Assembly (NCBI GenBank): GCA_022600195.1
Contig: JAHZKX010000064.1
Coordinates: forward strand, 62,001-126,000
Source: Planctomycetota bacterium
GTDB taxonomy: Bacteria; Planctomycetota; Planctomycetia; Planctomycetales; Planctomycetaceae
Length of the DNA: 64,000 nt
Direction of reading: 5' to 3'
Positions within the stretch are counted from its first letter, which is position 1. Every line of letters starts with the position of its first letter. Below the pieces are notes generated by a model, which worked only from the letters and a program-made list of their open reading frames with translations, was not told where the DNA came from and did no database searches. Positions 38,432 to 47,075 of the stretch are shown in pieces. Position numbers and translations under genes: made by a program.

Positions 38432-41404
38432 ATGAGCATGCCTGACTGTTACTATCATATAAAACACAGCAATTCATTTCGCTTGATTGCCGTCTTACTG
38501 GCGCTGCAAATCTGCCCCCTCTGCCTGGATGCTGCAGAGAAGAAGCCAACCCAAACCATTGCTCAGTTATTGAAGTCTGCTCACGAACATAAACAACACG
38601 GACGCTACGATGAAGCGGAAGAAGTGTATGCGCAGGCTGAAAAACAACTCGCGGAATCATCACAGAAAAACACCGAACAACACACGCAGCTGATTCTAGG
38701 GCGGGTTCGCATCAATGCACTCACCGGCAAAACCCCTCAAGCCTTAAATCGTTTAAAATCAGCCTTGAAAGAGACACCCGACCGGGCAGACTTACATGCA
38801 ATCGCCGCCAGACTCTATTACGAAACGGGGGACTATCTTAACGCAAAAACTCACGTCAATCAGGCTTTAAAGCTGGATTCTGACGCCCCTCTAGCACATC
38901 TGATCCAGGCACACCTTTTAACCGAGTCCGGAAAAATCGATGAGGCCAATGAAGGCTACCGCTGGTTTGTCCGCTATTATAATCGAGCACAACCCGAAGA
39001 TGCCGAAACACTTTTAGTCATTGGAGAAGGCGCCACACAATATGCGAGATGGAATAGCGTATCGCAAATCTTTAATTTCGTAATCAACACCGTCTGCCCT
39101 GATGCTTTAAAAGCAGATCCCCTCTGCTGGGAAGCTTCTTACCTGAGCGGTTCGATTTTGCAGGAAAAATATAACCGCCTTCAAGTGGCTACGGAATATA
39201 AATCCGCGATCAAGACCAATTCACAGGCCGCAATTGTCTACGTTGCTTTGGCAAGGTCTGCTTTCCAGGTACGCGATTATGATACCAGCACTACTTTAAT
39301 CAAACGGGCATTGGAGATTAATCCTCGTTTGATCGAAGCCCTGCTTCTAGAATGTGACCTGCACTTAATTAACGGACAGTACGACCATGCGCTCAAATCT
39401 GCGGAATCAGCAGCATCCATTAACGCACGAGCACAGTCGGTTTTAGCCAGAAAAGCTGCCTGCTACCTGCTCTTAGATGGCGTCCCGGATCGTCAGGCTC
39501 TGGAATTAATGCTCGAAACTTCAGAGACTCCTTCTCAAAAAAAGACAGTCAAACCACTTTCTCCCCGATTCGAACAGCTCATGACAACGCTCCTGAAACA
39601 AAACCCTAAACCGGGATATTTTCTGTATGAGCTGGGTCATCTCCTGGAGATGAAACGACAATTTGACTTCACGGAAACGGTCTATTTAAAAGCAAAAAAG
39701 ATAATGCCTCAACTTTCCCAACCCAAAATCGCACTGGGAATACTGTATATGCAAATGGGGAAAACGGATCTCGCTCAGACGACACTCGATGAAGCATTCA
39801 AATCTGATCCGTATCACGTACGCGTCAGTAATATGCGAAAGGTCCTGGGAGTCCTCGAATCCTATGGTTCCATCATGACAGAACATTTTGTGATTCGCTA
39901 TGACTCCAAAGCTGACTTCATTCTTGGTCAATACATGGCCGATTATCTTGAGTCAATTTATCCGGAACTGGTAACTCAGTTTGGATATGAGCCTCCGGGA
40001 AAAACTCAATTTGAAATTTATCACGATGCAAAAGGTCTGGGCGCACATCAATGGTTCAGTGCCCGGATGATTGGACTTCCCTGGATTCAAACCATCGGCG
40101 CATCGACGGGAGCAGTCGTTGCTTTGACCTCACCTACCGCAATGAAAGAGCCCTTCAACTGGGCCTCTGTCTTGAAACACGAACTCGTCCATGTTTTCAC
40201 ACTTCAGCAAACCAAATATAAAATTCCACATTGGTTCACCGAAGCCCTGGCAGTCAGAAGCGAAGGACATGCACGTCCCCAGAAGTTCAACCAGCTTCTG
40301 GCCGAACGCATTCCCAAGGGTGAAATTTATTCCCTGAATGAACTGGATGGCGTATTTGTGCGTCCCAAGTCTTCGGACAACTGGAACTTCGCCTACTGCC
40401 AGAGTCTACTCTGTGCGGAATTCATGGTGGAAGAATTTGGCGAGCAGGCATTAATCAAATTACTGGCCGCTTATCAAAATCAACTTTCGACTCCCGCAGC
40501 AATTAAAGAGTCTTTTAAAATCGATCAGGCAGAATTTGAAAAGCGATATCACAACTATCTCAAAACAGTTGCAGACTCCCTGAAAGGCTACAAAATCGAG
40601 TCACCTCTCAGCTTCAATGATCTACAAAAGAAATATGAACAAGACCGAGAGAACCTGAGTATCGCCGGACAGTATGCATCTCGTTTACTGCGTCTGAGAA
40701 AAAAATCGAAAGCACGTGAGATTGCGCTCAATGTACTTGGCAAAGACCCCAGCCAGACTCAGGCAGCTCTCACGATTGCCAGACTGGAACTACTCTCGGA
40801 AGACTGGAACGCCGCTCTCAAAATACTTCAGCCCGCTCTCAACCTGCAGTCACCCGATGTTGAAGTTCTTGAATTGACTGGTAGAATCATGATTCATCAA
40901 GACAAGTACAAAGCAGCGCTCGTCATTTTTGAAACAGGGCACAATAAATTTCCTTATCAAACACAATGGCTCAAAGGCCTGTCACTTATTTATCAGAACT
41001 TAGGTAAAAATCAAAAGTTAGAAGAGACGCTTTTAAAGCTGGTGCACCTGGATCCCGCTAATGAGAAAAGCATGAAATTATTGACGCAACTTTTTTTTGA
41101 TCAGAAAAATCACCAACAGGCTTTACAGTGGGCCACCAAAGCCTTGCATGTCAATGTGCTTGACCCGGAAACACATCAACTACTTGCTGAATCTGCTTTG
41201 AAACTGAAACAGACTGACATTGCAGTGCGCGAAATAAAAATGACACTGCATCTGGATGATAAAAATGAAGATCTACGCTTCTTGCTGGTTCAAACATTAC
41301 TGGATTCTGGAAAACGAAAAGAGGCAAAGACGGAATTAAATCTTTTGTTACAGCAAAACCCTGATCACGTTCAAGCTCTGGAATTGAAAAAGACTCTGAA
41401 TTGA
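38432..41404 (+). CDS. Secreted TPR protein with a gluzincin-type peptidase domain
   Basis: About 990 residues with a signal peptide (hydrophobic run LIAVLLALQICPLCL). TPR arrays lie on both sides of a central peptidase_MA-like domain. That domain has HELVH (583-587) followed by PHWFTEALA, so the zinc ligands would be the two His and the later Glu. The sequence predicts an active metallopeptidase held in a TPR scaffold, either envelope-associated or exported. ATG 38438 or TTG 38414 are alternative starts. It is separated from lhr by about 40 bp. Confidence 0.85.
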   Translation: MSMPDCYYHIKHSNSFRLIAVLLALQICPLCLDAAEKKPTQTIAQLLKSAHEHKQHGRYDEAEEVYAQAEKQLAESSQKNTEQHTQLILGRVRINALTGKTPQALNRLKSALKETPDRADLHAIAARLYYETGDYLNAKTHVNQALKLDSDAPLAHLIQAHLLTESGKIDEANEGYRWFVRYYNRAQPEDAETLLVIGEGATQYARWNSVSQIFNFVINTVCPDALKADPLCWEASYLSGSILQEKYNRLQVATEYKSAIKTNSQAAIVYVALARSAFQVRDYDTSTTLIKRALEINPRLIEALLLECDLHLINGQYDHALKSAESAASINARAQSVLARKAACYLLLDGVPDRQALELMLETSETPSQKKTVKPLSPRFEQLMTTLLKQNPKPGYFLYELGHLLEMKRQFDFTETVYLKAKKIMPQLSQPKIALGILYMQMGKTDLAQTTLDEAFKSDPYHVRVSNMRKVLGVLESYGSIMTEHFVIRYDSKADFILGQYMADYLESIYPELVTQFGYEPPGKTQFEIYHDAKGLGAHQWFSARMIGLPWIQTIGASTGAVVALTSPTAMKEPFNWASVLKHELVHVFTLQQTKYKIPHWFTEALAVRSEGHARPQKFNQLLAERIPKGEIYSLNELDGVFVRPKSSDNWNFAYCQSLLCAEFMVEEFGEQALIKLLAAYQNQLSTPAAIKESFKIDQAEFEKRYHNYLKTVADSLKGYKIESPLSFNDLQKKYEQDRENLSIAGQYASRLLRLRKKSKAREIALNVLGKDPSQTQAALTIARLELLSEDWNAALKILQPALNLQSPDVEVLELTGRIMIHQDKYKAALVIFETGHNKFPYQTQWLKGLSLIYQNLGKNQKLEETLLKLVHLDPANEKSMKLLTQLFFDQKNHQQALQWATKALHVNVLDPETHQLLAESALKLKQTDIAVREIKMTLHLDDKNEDLRFLLVQTLLDSGKRKEAKTELNLLLQQNPDHVQALELKKTLN

Positions 41405-41461
41405 CCAAAGGCACTCTCTGCTCAACCAGTATATTAATTGATTACCGAATAAGGATACCCT

Positions 41462-41830
41462 GTGGACAACCAACCTTTAGATGCTTCATTTTCCGAGCCC
41501 GGTGACGAGCTACAGCAAAAGCAAGGCTTGACACTTTCTCAATTCCAGACGGTAATTCGGACCATGTTCTATGAAAAGGACCAATCTCGCGGTATTGAAG
41601 GAACATTCATGTGGTTTATGGAAGAAGTGGGAGAATTATCATCCGCTCTCAGAGAAAACAACGACCCCGAGAATCTGGCAGAAGAATTTGCAGACGTGCT
41701 GGCCTGGTTATCAACAATGGCGAATCTGGCAGGAATTGACCTCGAGCAGGCAGTCACCCGAAAATATGTTCAAGGGTGTCCTCGATGCCACCAAATCGTC
41801 TGCTCCTGTGACTTGTCACGAAAACCCTGA
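41462..41830 (+). CDS. MazG-like nucleotide pyrophosphohydrolase with C-terminal Cys knuckle
   Basis: 122 residues. The MazG domain shows the helical EEVGEL and EEFADVLAW acidic motifs that bind Mg for hydrolysis of NTPs to NMP and PPi. The C-terminus is a short putative zinc knuckle (CPRCHQIVCSC). The start is GTG 41462 with AAGGA upstream. MazG-type enzymes clean non-canonical nucleotides or lower (p)ppGpp. It may be cotranscribed with the upstream TPR/peptidase gene, 57 bp away. Confidence 0.85.
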   Translation: MDNQPLDASFSEPGDELQQKQGLTLSQFQTVIRTMFYEKDQSRGIEGTFMWFMEEVGELSSALRENNDPENLAEEFADVLAWLSTMANLAGIDLEQAVTRKYVQGCPRCHQIVCSCDLSRKP

Positions 41831-41858
41831 ATCCTAAATACGATTCCTGTCAAGATTT

Positions 41859-41877
41859 GTGTCATATTGATTGACAC
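41859..41877 (+). promoter_or_regulatory. Inverted repeat upstream of the ExbB/ExbD cluster
   Basis: GTGTCA (41859-41864) and TGACAC (41872-41877) flank a 7-bp spacer. It lies 100 bp before the first gene of the cluster and partly overlaps a TTGACA. It may be an operator, or a 3'-end hairpin of the MazG gene. Confidence 0.35.
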
Positions 41878-41976
41878 TGCTTCATCCGTGAAATTAGACT
41901 GGTATGATGCGGTGAAGTTGCGACTTCATTATCTATTCAGCAATATTCTCTCATCTCAGTTTGCTATCGCATCAAT

Positions 41977-43761
41977 ATGAAAATGTATTGCGCTATTCAA
42001 CATCTGGTTTCGGCTTGCAGACACGCTCTTTTTTCTTATAGATCGTGCCTGATGGTACTTACTCTTTTCTTTACTTTTCAGAACACCGCCTTTTGCCAAC
42101 CTCCCCAGGCACAAATTGACGCAGCCATCCAACGTGGCATATCTTATCTGAAAAGAAGAGAAAATTATGGTCGCACAGGACTCAACGCGTTTGTTGCCTA
42201 TGCTTTAATTAAGGCAGGAGAGTCTCCCGAGTCACCCTACATTCAGAACTGCATGAAAAACATACTGGCCGACCATGACCAGAAAAACGAAAAAGGTGAA
42301 ATCGTCTACAAACCCGGCAGTGATTATAATTATTGTGCCGGTGTTCAATTAATGGTCTTAGAAGCGATAAGCCCGGAAAAATACCATGCAGAAATTCGTA
42401 CGACAACGGAATTTCTCATCAGTACGCAGCAGCCGGGTGGAAGCTGGTTTTATGATCAAGATGTAGCAAACAATGGAGATACGAGTGTATCACAATATGC
42501 AATCCTAGGACTCTGGGCAGCAGAACGTGCGGGTGTACTCGTCCCAACAAGAGTCTGGGATAAAGCGGCACGCTGGCATTTGACGACCCAGCATCAAAAC
42601 GGTGCATTTAGCTATCAACCCGATAATATTCGTGAGGGTGGTATAAAACATACGATGTCCGTCGCAGGGACGGGTAGCTTGCATATTATTTCTATGCAAC
42701 TTTATCCTGACGGTGAATTACGCAGCGGTCCGGTTAATAAAAATAACAAAACGATGAAAAAACGTTTCGGATTCCTGGAGAAAGTCGATCTCGTCAAAAA
42801 AGAGAAAACGGAAGACGATCAAAAAAACATCAACACTAAACCAACAGTCAGCCACAGTGCCCTGGAAGGTGGAAAAAAACGAGGTCTAACCTGGATCATT
42901 AATAATTATAATTACCGCACTCCCACGGGTTGGCCCATCTATTATTTATATGGAATTGAACGAATTGGAGCGATAGCCAATACCAAAATGATCGGCCCTC
43001 ACGACTGGTATTCAGATGGCGCCCGACATCTACTTGAAACTCAGGAAGAAAATGGAAGCTTTAAAGCGCTCGGATCAGTTGACCCCAATACTTGTCTGGC
43101 AATTGTCTTTCTTTCAAAAGCCACGGGCAAAACCCTCGGTCGCACTTACAAACCTGAACCAGTCGGTTCGGGCTTGTTAGCAGGTGGCAGAGGCCTTCCG
43201 AAAAATCTGGCAGACGTACAGATGAGAAATGGTAAAGTCGAAAATAAAACACTTGCCGGCGATCTGAGCGAGTTATTGGCACAACTGGAAGATCCCGCTA
43301 CCGCCGACCTGGAAGCCACGCAGGAAACGCTTGTGGAAACAATCACTCTGGGAGACCGTGAGCAACTGATTCAACAGAAGGAACGTGTCTTAAAACTAGT
43401 TGAAGCCAGAGCACCCGATGTTCGCAGAACCGCGATCTGGGCACTTTCGCGTATGAATGACTTTCGGGTTGCACCTTACCTGATTCGGGCTTTGAAAGAC
43501 CCCGATTTAGGTGTTCGCATTGAAGCTCGAAATGGTTTATGCACGCTCAGTCGTAAAATCCGTGGATTAGGAATGCCAGAAGACCCTCTAGCAGATGTCG
43601 ATGAAAATGTGGATGAAAAAAAACGTATCTTAATCGTGGACCAGTGGTCCGACGAAGCAACCAAACGCTGGCAAAAGTGGTACAACGGCGTAAAACCTTT
43701 CGACGAAAAATTTGATCTCTATGAAGTTTTAAATCAATTTCCAAAATCAAAAGCGAAATGA
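41977..43761 (+). CDS. Exported alpha/alpha-toroid (prenyltransferase-like) protein with HEAT repeats
   Basis: 594 residues. A signal peptide ends near residue 40. The next part has repeats of the terpene cyclase/prenyltransferase alpha/alpha-toroid with QW-like turns (TTEFLISTQQPGGSWF, HQNGAFSY, LLETQEENGSFK). A C-terminal HEAT segment follows (APDVRRTAIWALSR, DPDLGVRIEARNGL). The catalytic DXDD of squalene-hopene cyclases is absent by eye, so it is more likely a binding or scaffold protein. It is the first gene of the ExbB/ExbD cluster, 39 bp before the TonB-shaped protein. Confidence 0.8.
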   Translation: MKMYCAIQHLVSACRHALFSYRSCLMVLTLFFTFQNTAFCQPPQAQIDAAIQRGISYLKRRENYGRTGLNAFVAYALIKAGESPESPYIQNCMKNILADHDQKNEKGEIVYKPGSDYNYCAGVQLMVLEAISPEKYHAEIRTTTEFLISTQQPGGSWFYDQDVANNGDTSVSQYAILGLWAAERAGVLVPTRVWDKAARWHLTTQHQNGAFSYQPDNIREGGIKHTMSVAGTGSLHIISMQLYPDGELRSGPVNKNNKTMKKRFGFLEKVDLVKKEKTEDDQKNINTKPTVSHSALEGGKKRGLTWIINNYNYRTPTGWPIYYLYGIERIGAIANTKMIGPHDWYSDGARHLLETQEENGSFKALGSVDPNTCLAIVFLSKATGKTLGRTYKPEPVGSGLLAGGRGLPKNLADVQMRNGKVENKTLAGDLSELLAQLEDPATADLEATQETLVETITLGDREQLIQQKERVLKLVEARAPDVRRTAIWALSRMNDFRVAPYLIRALKDPDLGVRIEARNGLCTLSRKIRGLGMPEDPLADVDENVDEKKRILIVDQWSDEATKRWQKWYNGVKPFDEKFDLYEVLNQFPKSKAK

Positions 43762-43800
43762 CTCATTTGTAGTCCAACGTTAAACAGATAGAAATTCAGG

Positions 43801-44700
43801 ATGGTTCAGGCGACATCACAAGACGATCATCGAAAAGCGCCGGTCATGCGAGTAACGCAATATGATCAGGTCAGCTCTTCGTTGATTGCGATCGTACTAG
43901 CATTAATCATCGCAGTTTTATGGTTGTCGATTGTCTGGATCTCGAATCGGTTACCACAGACTGAAAATGAAGTCGCATTGGAAATGATTGATTTGGCCGG
44001 AGGGGCCGAAGATGGTGCACCCGACGAATCATTAATGGTGGAATCTCCCGAAGATCCAGTTGATGACCCATCTCAGATTGATACACCAGATGAAGAAAAT
44101 CAAGTTGAAGAAATGCTCGATAGTGTTGTAGAACTGTCAGACAAAGCAACTCAGCAGGTCCAGCAGCAAACGCAAACCGACCTGTCAAACTCAGGTAAAG
44201 TGGGAAGCGCTGTCGGTACTGGTAAACGCGCCTTGGGATTAGGTCCTGGAAAAAAAGGACTTCCACGTGAGCAACGCTGGTTTATCAAATTTTCCGACAG
44301 AGGCTCTCTGATCGATTATGCAAAACAAATTGATTACTTCAAAATCGAACTGGGGGCCTTGTTGAGAAGTGGCAAAATGATTTATCTGTCAAAGGTCTCT
44401 TCTGATAAACCTGTCATAAGAACGGCCTCATCTGGTGCAAACGAAAAACGGCTCTACATGACCTGGCAAGGAGGCGAACGCAAAACCAGTGACCTCAGTC
44501 TGTTTAAAAAAGCAGGACATGATGTCGCTGGGGCGATCCTGTTCCACTTTTATCCAAAAGAAACGGAAAACAAATTACTCACAATAGAAAAAAAATATCG
44601 AAACAAAAAATTTGACGAGATCCGTCGTACCTATTTTACTGTGCGGGGAAATCGGGCTGGATATAATTTCGAAGTGACCCGTCAGACTTATTTCCAATAA
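43801..44700 (+). CDS. TonB-shaped single-span envelope protein, function unknown
   Basis: 299 residues: a short cytoplasmic tail, one TM helix (about 27-47), an acidic then Gln-rich linker (about 55-140), and a C-terminal basic domain from REQRWFIKF. This is the shape of TonB or TolA, yet the C-domain does not resemble TonB. It sits 20 bp before ExbB in the usual position of a TonB-like partner. That it transduces ExbB/ExbD energy is inference from shape and place. Confidence 0.6.
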   Translation: MVQATSQDDHRKAPVMRVTQYDQVSSSLIAIVLALIIAVLWLSIVWISNRLPQTENEVALEMIDLAGGAEDGAPDESLMVESPEDPVDDPSQIDTPDEENQVEEMLDSVVELSDKATQQVQQQTQTDLSNSGKVGSAVGTGKRALGLGPGKKGLPREQRWFIKFSDRGSLIDYAKQIDYFKIELGALLRSGKMIYLSKVSSDKPVIRTASSGANEKRLYMTWQGGERKTSDLSLFKKAGHDVAGAILFHFYPKETENKLLTIEKKYRNKKFDEIRRTYFTVRGNRAGYNFEVTRQTYFQ

Positions 44701-44720
44701 GGACACAATAGCAGGCTCCT

Positions 44721-45377
44721 ATGAACTACTCACTCGCTCCCATATTAAATGTTGCCGGTTACGCTATTTACATTGCACTGGCTTTGACCGCTTTGTACGG
44801 AGTCTTTTGTGTGATCCTCCTGGTCAGACAAATTGCTCAAAAAAAGTTTCTCACACAAAACGCGGCAAACGAATTTCTCGACCAGATTCATGACGATATC
44901 GAAAAGAAAGACTACGAATCTGTGATCAATCTTTGCGATTCACCTCCTTACTGGAGTAAAGCCGTTCCGCAATTGATCCTGGTTGCAATGGCAAATATGG
45001 AACGTCCTGCCAAAAAACTCAGGCAAATGCTCGCAGAGAAATTTGAACGAGATATTCTGTCTGAACTCGAATACCGAATGTCCTGGATCAGTACCATTGT
45101 CAAAAGTGCTCCCATGCTGGGGCTATTGGGAACCGTCATCGGTATGATCAATGCCTTTGACAAAATCGGAAACATGCAGGAATCAGGGGGGGACCCCAGC
45201 CAATTGGCAGGCGAAATCAGTTTTGCACTGTTTACAACAGCTGCAGGGCTGGCTGTTGCGATCCCTCTGGTTATGGCGGGAGCCCTGATTCATGTTCGTA
45301 TTGGAAAACTTCAGGATTCAGTTCAGGAACATACGGGTGAGTTCCTGGAGATTCTTGAAACATCTCGCAAGTCATGA
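44721..45377 (+). CDS. MotA/TolQ/ExbB-family proton channel subunit
   Basis: 218 residues with an N-terminal TM helix, a cytoplasmic domain, and two C-terminal TM helices. The family motif region runs from SAPMLGLLGTVIGMI to ALFTTAAGLAVAIPL. With ExbD it forms a proton-driven motor in the inner membrane. It lies in tight co-direction between the TonB-shaped gene and two ExbD genes. Confidence 0.95.
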   Translation: MNYSLAPILNVAGYAIYIALALTALYGVFCVILLVRQIAQKKFLTQNAANEFLDQIHDDIEKKDYESVINLCDSPPYWSKAVPQLILVAMANMERPAKKLRQMLAEKFERDILSELEYRMSWISTIVKSAPMLGLLGTVIGMINAFDKIGNMQESGGDPSQLAGEISFALFTTAAGLAVAIPLVMAGALIHVRIGKLQDSVQEHTGEFLEILETSRKS

Positions 45378-45396
45378 TTCCTTAAGGTAATTGAAC

Positions 45397-45876
45397 ATGG
45401 CTAAGAAAAAAGCATTTTTAAATACAGATGAGGATGGCTGGAAGAAGCGACCCGCAGCAGGCGGGGCTGGAGACGATCTGGATATCACACCCATGATTGA
45501 TGTGACATTTTTATTGCTCATTTTCTTCATGGTTACTTCAACGATGCAGGCCACACAAGATTCCGACGTTCCTGTTGCGAGATATGGAGTAGGCGTCGAT
45601 ACCCGAGGGGCTACGATAGTTCTGGTCCACAACGACGGAAACGGCATCAATGGAACAAGCGTTATTGAAGTAAAAGAGTCTGGTGGAACGACTGAAGTCA
45701 CAACTGAAGAGTTAACCGCGCGTGTACGTGAAAAAGTTCAAAATGGTGTCATGGATGTCATTATTAAAGCGGATCGCGGAGTGCCGCATGGATTTGTCCA
45801 GGAAGTGACACGAGCGGTAACAGAAGTGGATGGAGTTAAGTTCTTTATCGGAATTGAAGAGAAAAAAAATAATTAA
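45397..45876 (+). CDS. ExbD/TolR-family subunit
   Basis: 159 residues. One TM helix carries the conserved Asp (D35 in PMIDVTFLLL) that translocates protons with ExbB. A periplasmic ExbD/TolR domain follows. ATG 45397 is preferred over a TTG 6 bp upstream; TAAGGT lies about 10 bp before it. It starts 19 bp after exbB. Confidence 0.95.
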   Translation: MAKKKAFLNTDEDGWKKRPAAGGAGDDLDITPMIDVTFLLLIFFMVTSTMQATQDSDVPVARYGVGVDTRGATIVLVHNDGNGINGTSVIEVKESGGTTEVTTEELTARVREKVQNGVMDVIIKADRGVPHGFVQEVTRAVTEVDGVKFFIGIEEKKNN

Positions 45877-45945
45877 GCTACAATCGACAATCATTTCACA
45901 TGTCCAAGTTAATCTGCACTCAATAAATGAGATACTGATTTAGCA

Positions 45946-47010
45946 ATGCCTATCAAGTTTTATTGTAAAAAATGTGGCCAACGATTAAGTGTTGCCAGCA
46001 AGAAAGCAGGTAAATCTGTCTCCTGCCCTGCCTGCCGCAATCAGATTACGATTCCACCTAAAAGCCAGCCCCGTCGTCCCGATAATGTAAAAGACACACC
46101 AGAAACAACCACTGATACTGAGAAGCATTCCCAACCTGTCGCACACTTTAATCCGGAAGAAAATCAACTACTTGATGGCCTGGAAAACTTGGGCGAACTG
46201 GGAGACAGCTGGGACGAAATCCTGGAAGATGGCTGGAAAGAAGCGCTTGAAACCGAGGAAGCAGACCAGCCTGCTGATGAAGCGCAGACACAACAAGAGG
46301 AAATCGCTCCCGAAAAATCGAAATCCGCAAATCAGCCCGATCAACCTCCGCAAAAAAACATCCTGCAACCTGAAGCAGAAGCGGATAGCCTCCCACCGGA
46401 ACCAGAAACGACCCCGGTTACAGAAACAGCACCTGCCGATCCTAAGCAGAAAACACTCGTGGAGCAATCGACAGCACCTCAATCCACAGTCACTTATAGT
46501 GAAGATGAAGAAGATGAAGAAGATGATGAGGACGATGAGGACGATGAGGACGATGAGGACGAGGGGTTTTCGATCCGATCTGCAGATTCAGAGTTTGATG
46601 AAATGGATCTGACACCGATGGTAGATGTCACGTTTCTTTTGTTGATCTTTTTTATGATTACCGCGTCGTTCAGTCTACAAAAAAGTATCCAGGTTCCTCC
46701 ACCCAATCCAGATGAAGATGGTGTTTCACAGTCACTCCAAACACTGGATGACTTCCGAGAAGAGTCCATTATTGTAGAAATAGATAATAATAATGGAATT
46801 TATGTTGATGATACGAAATTATCAAATCCTACTGAAATTGTGCAGGCGATCCTGGATCGTCGCAATCAAGATGGAAAAACAAAATCGGAATTGGTACTCA
46901 GCGCACATAAAGCAGCCAGGCATGAAATAGTCGTCGCTGTTGTCGATGCAGCCAATGAAGTCGGTATGCAGAAAATCAGACTTGCTTCCTACCGTGGCCC
47001 AGAAGACTGA
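45946..47010 (+). CDS. ExbD-family protein with N-terminal zinc ribbon and acidic linker
   Basis: 354 residues. An MJ0042-type zinc ribbon (C7, C10, C27, C30) is followed by a long Glu/Pro/Thr-rich linker ending in an acidic run (about 187-206), one TM helix with the ExbD Asp D227 (PMVDVTFLLL), and an ExbD periplasmic domain. The ribbon and linker should be cytoplasmic, so an input domain is joined to the motor. It is the second ExbD of the cluster and 65 bp before the FHA gene. Confidence 0.9.
   Translation: MPIKFYCKKCGQRLSVASKKAGKSVSCPACRNQITIPPKSQPRRPDNVKDTPETTTDTEKHSQPVAHFNPEENQLLDGLENLGELGDSWDEILEDGWKEALETEEADQPADEAQTQQEEIAPEKSKSANQPDQPPQKNILQPEAEADSLPPEPETTPVTETAPADPKQKTLVEQSTAPQSTVTYSEDEEDEEDDEDDEDDEDDEDEGFSIRSADSEFDEMDLTPMVDVTFLLLIFFMITASFSLQKSIQVPPPNPDEDGVSQSLQTLDDFREESIIVEIDNNNGIYVDDTKLSNPTEIVQAILDRRNQDGKTKSELVLSAHKAARHEIVVAVVDAANEVGMQKIRLASYRGPED
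46522..46563 (+). repeat. In-frame 9-bp tandem repeat encoding the acidic linker
   Basis: Three exact copies of GACGATGAG (46531-46557), a near copy GATGATGAG before, and a partial unit after. A change of copy number would alter the ExbD linker by 3 residues without breaking the frame. Confidence 0.85.
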
Positions 47011-47075
47011 CCCCGAAAGATACATTGTTTTCAAATCTCACCACTCCAGACATCCTGTATAGATAAGATATCGAA

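Noticed and set aside
46494-46769. Minus-strand open frame coding a poly-Ser stretch
   Set aside because: It is the antisense of the acidic repeat in the ExbD gene; low complexity and no start signal.
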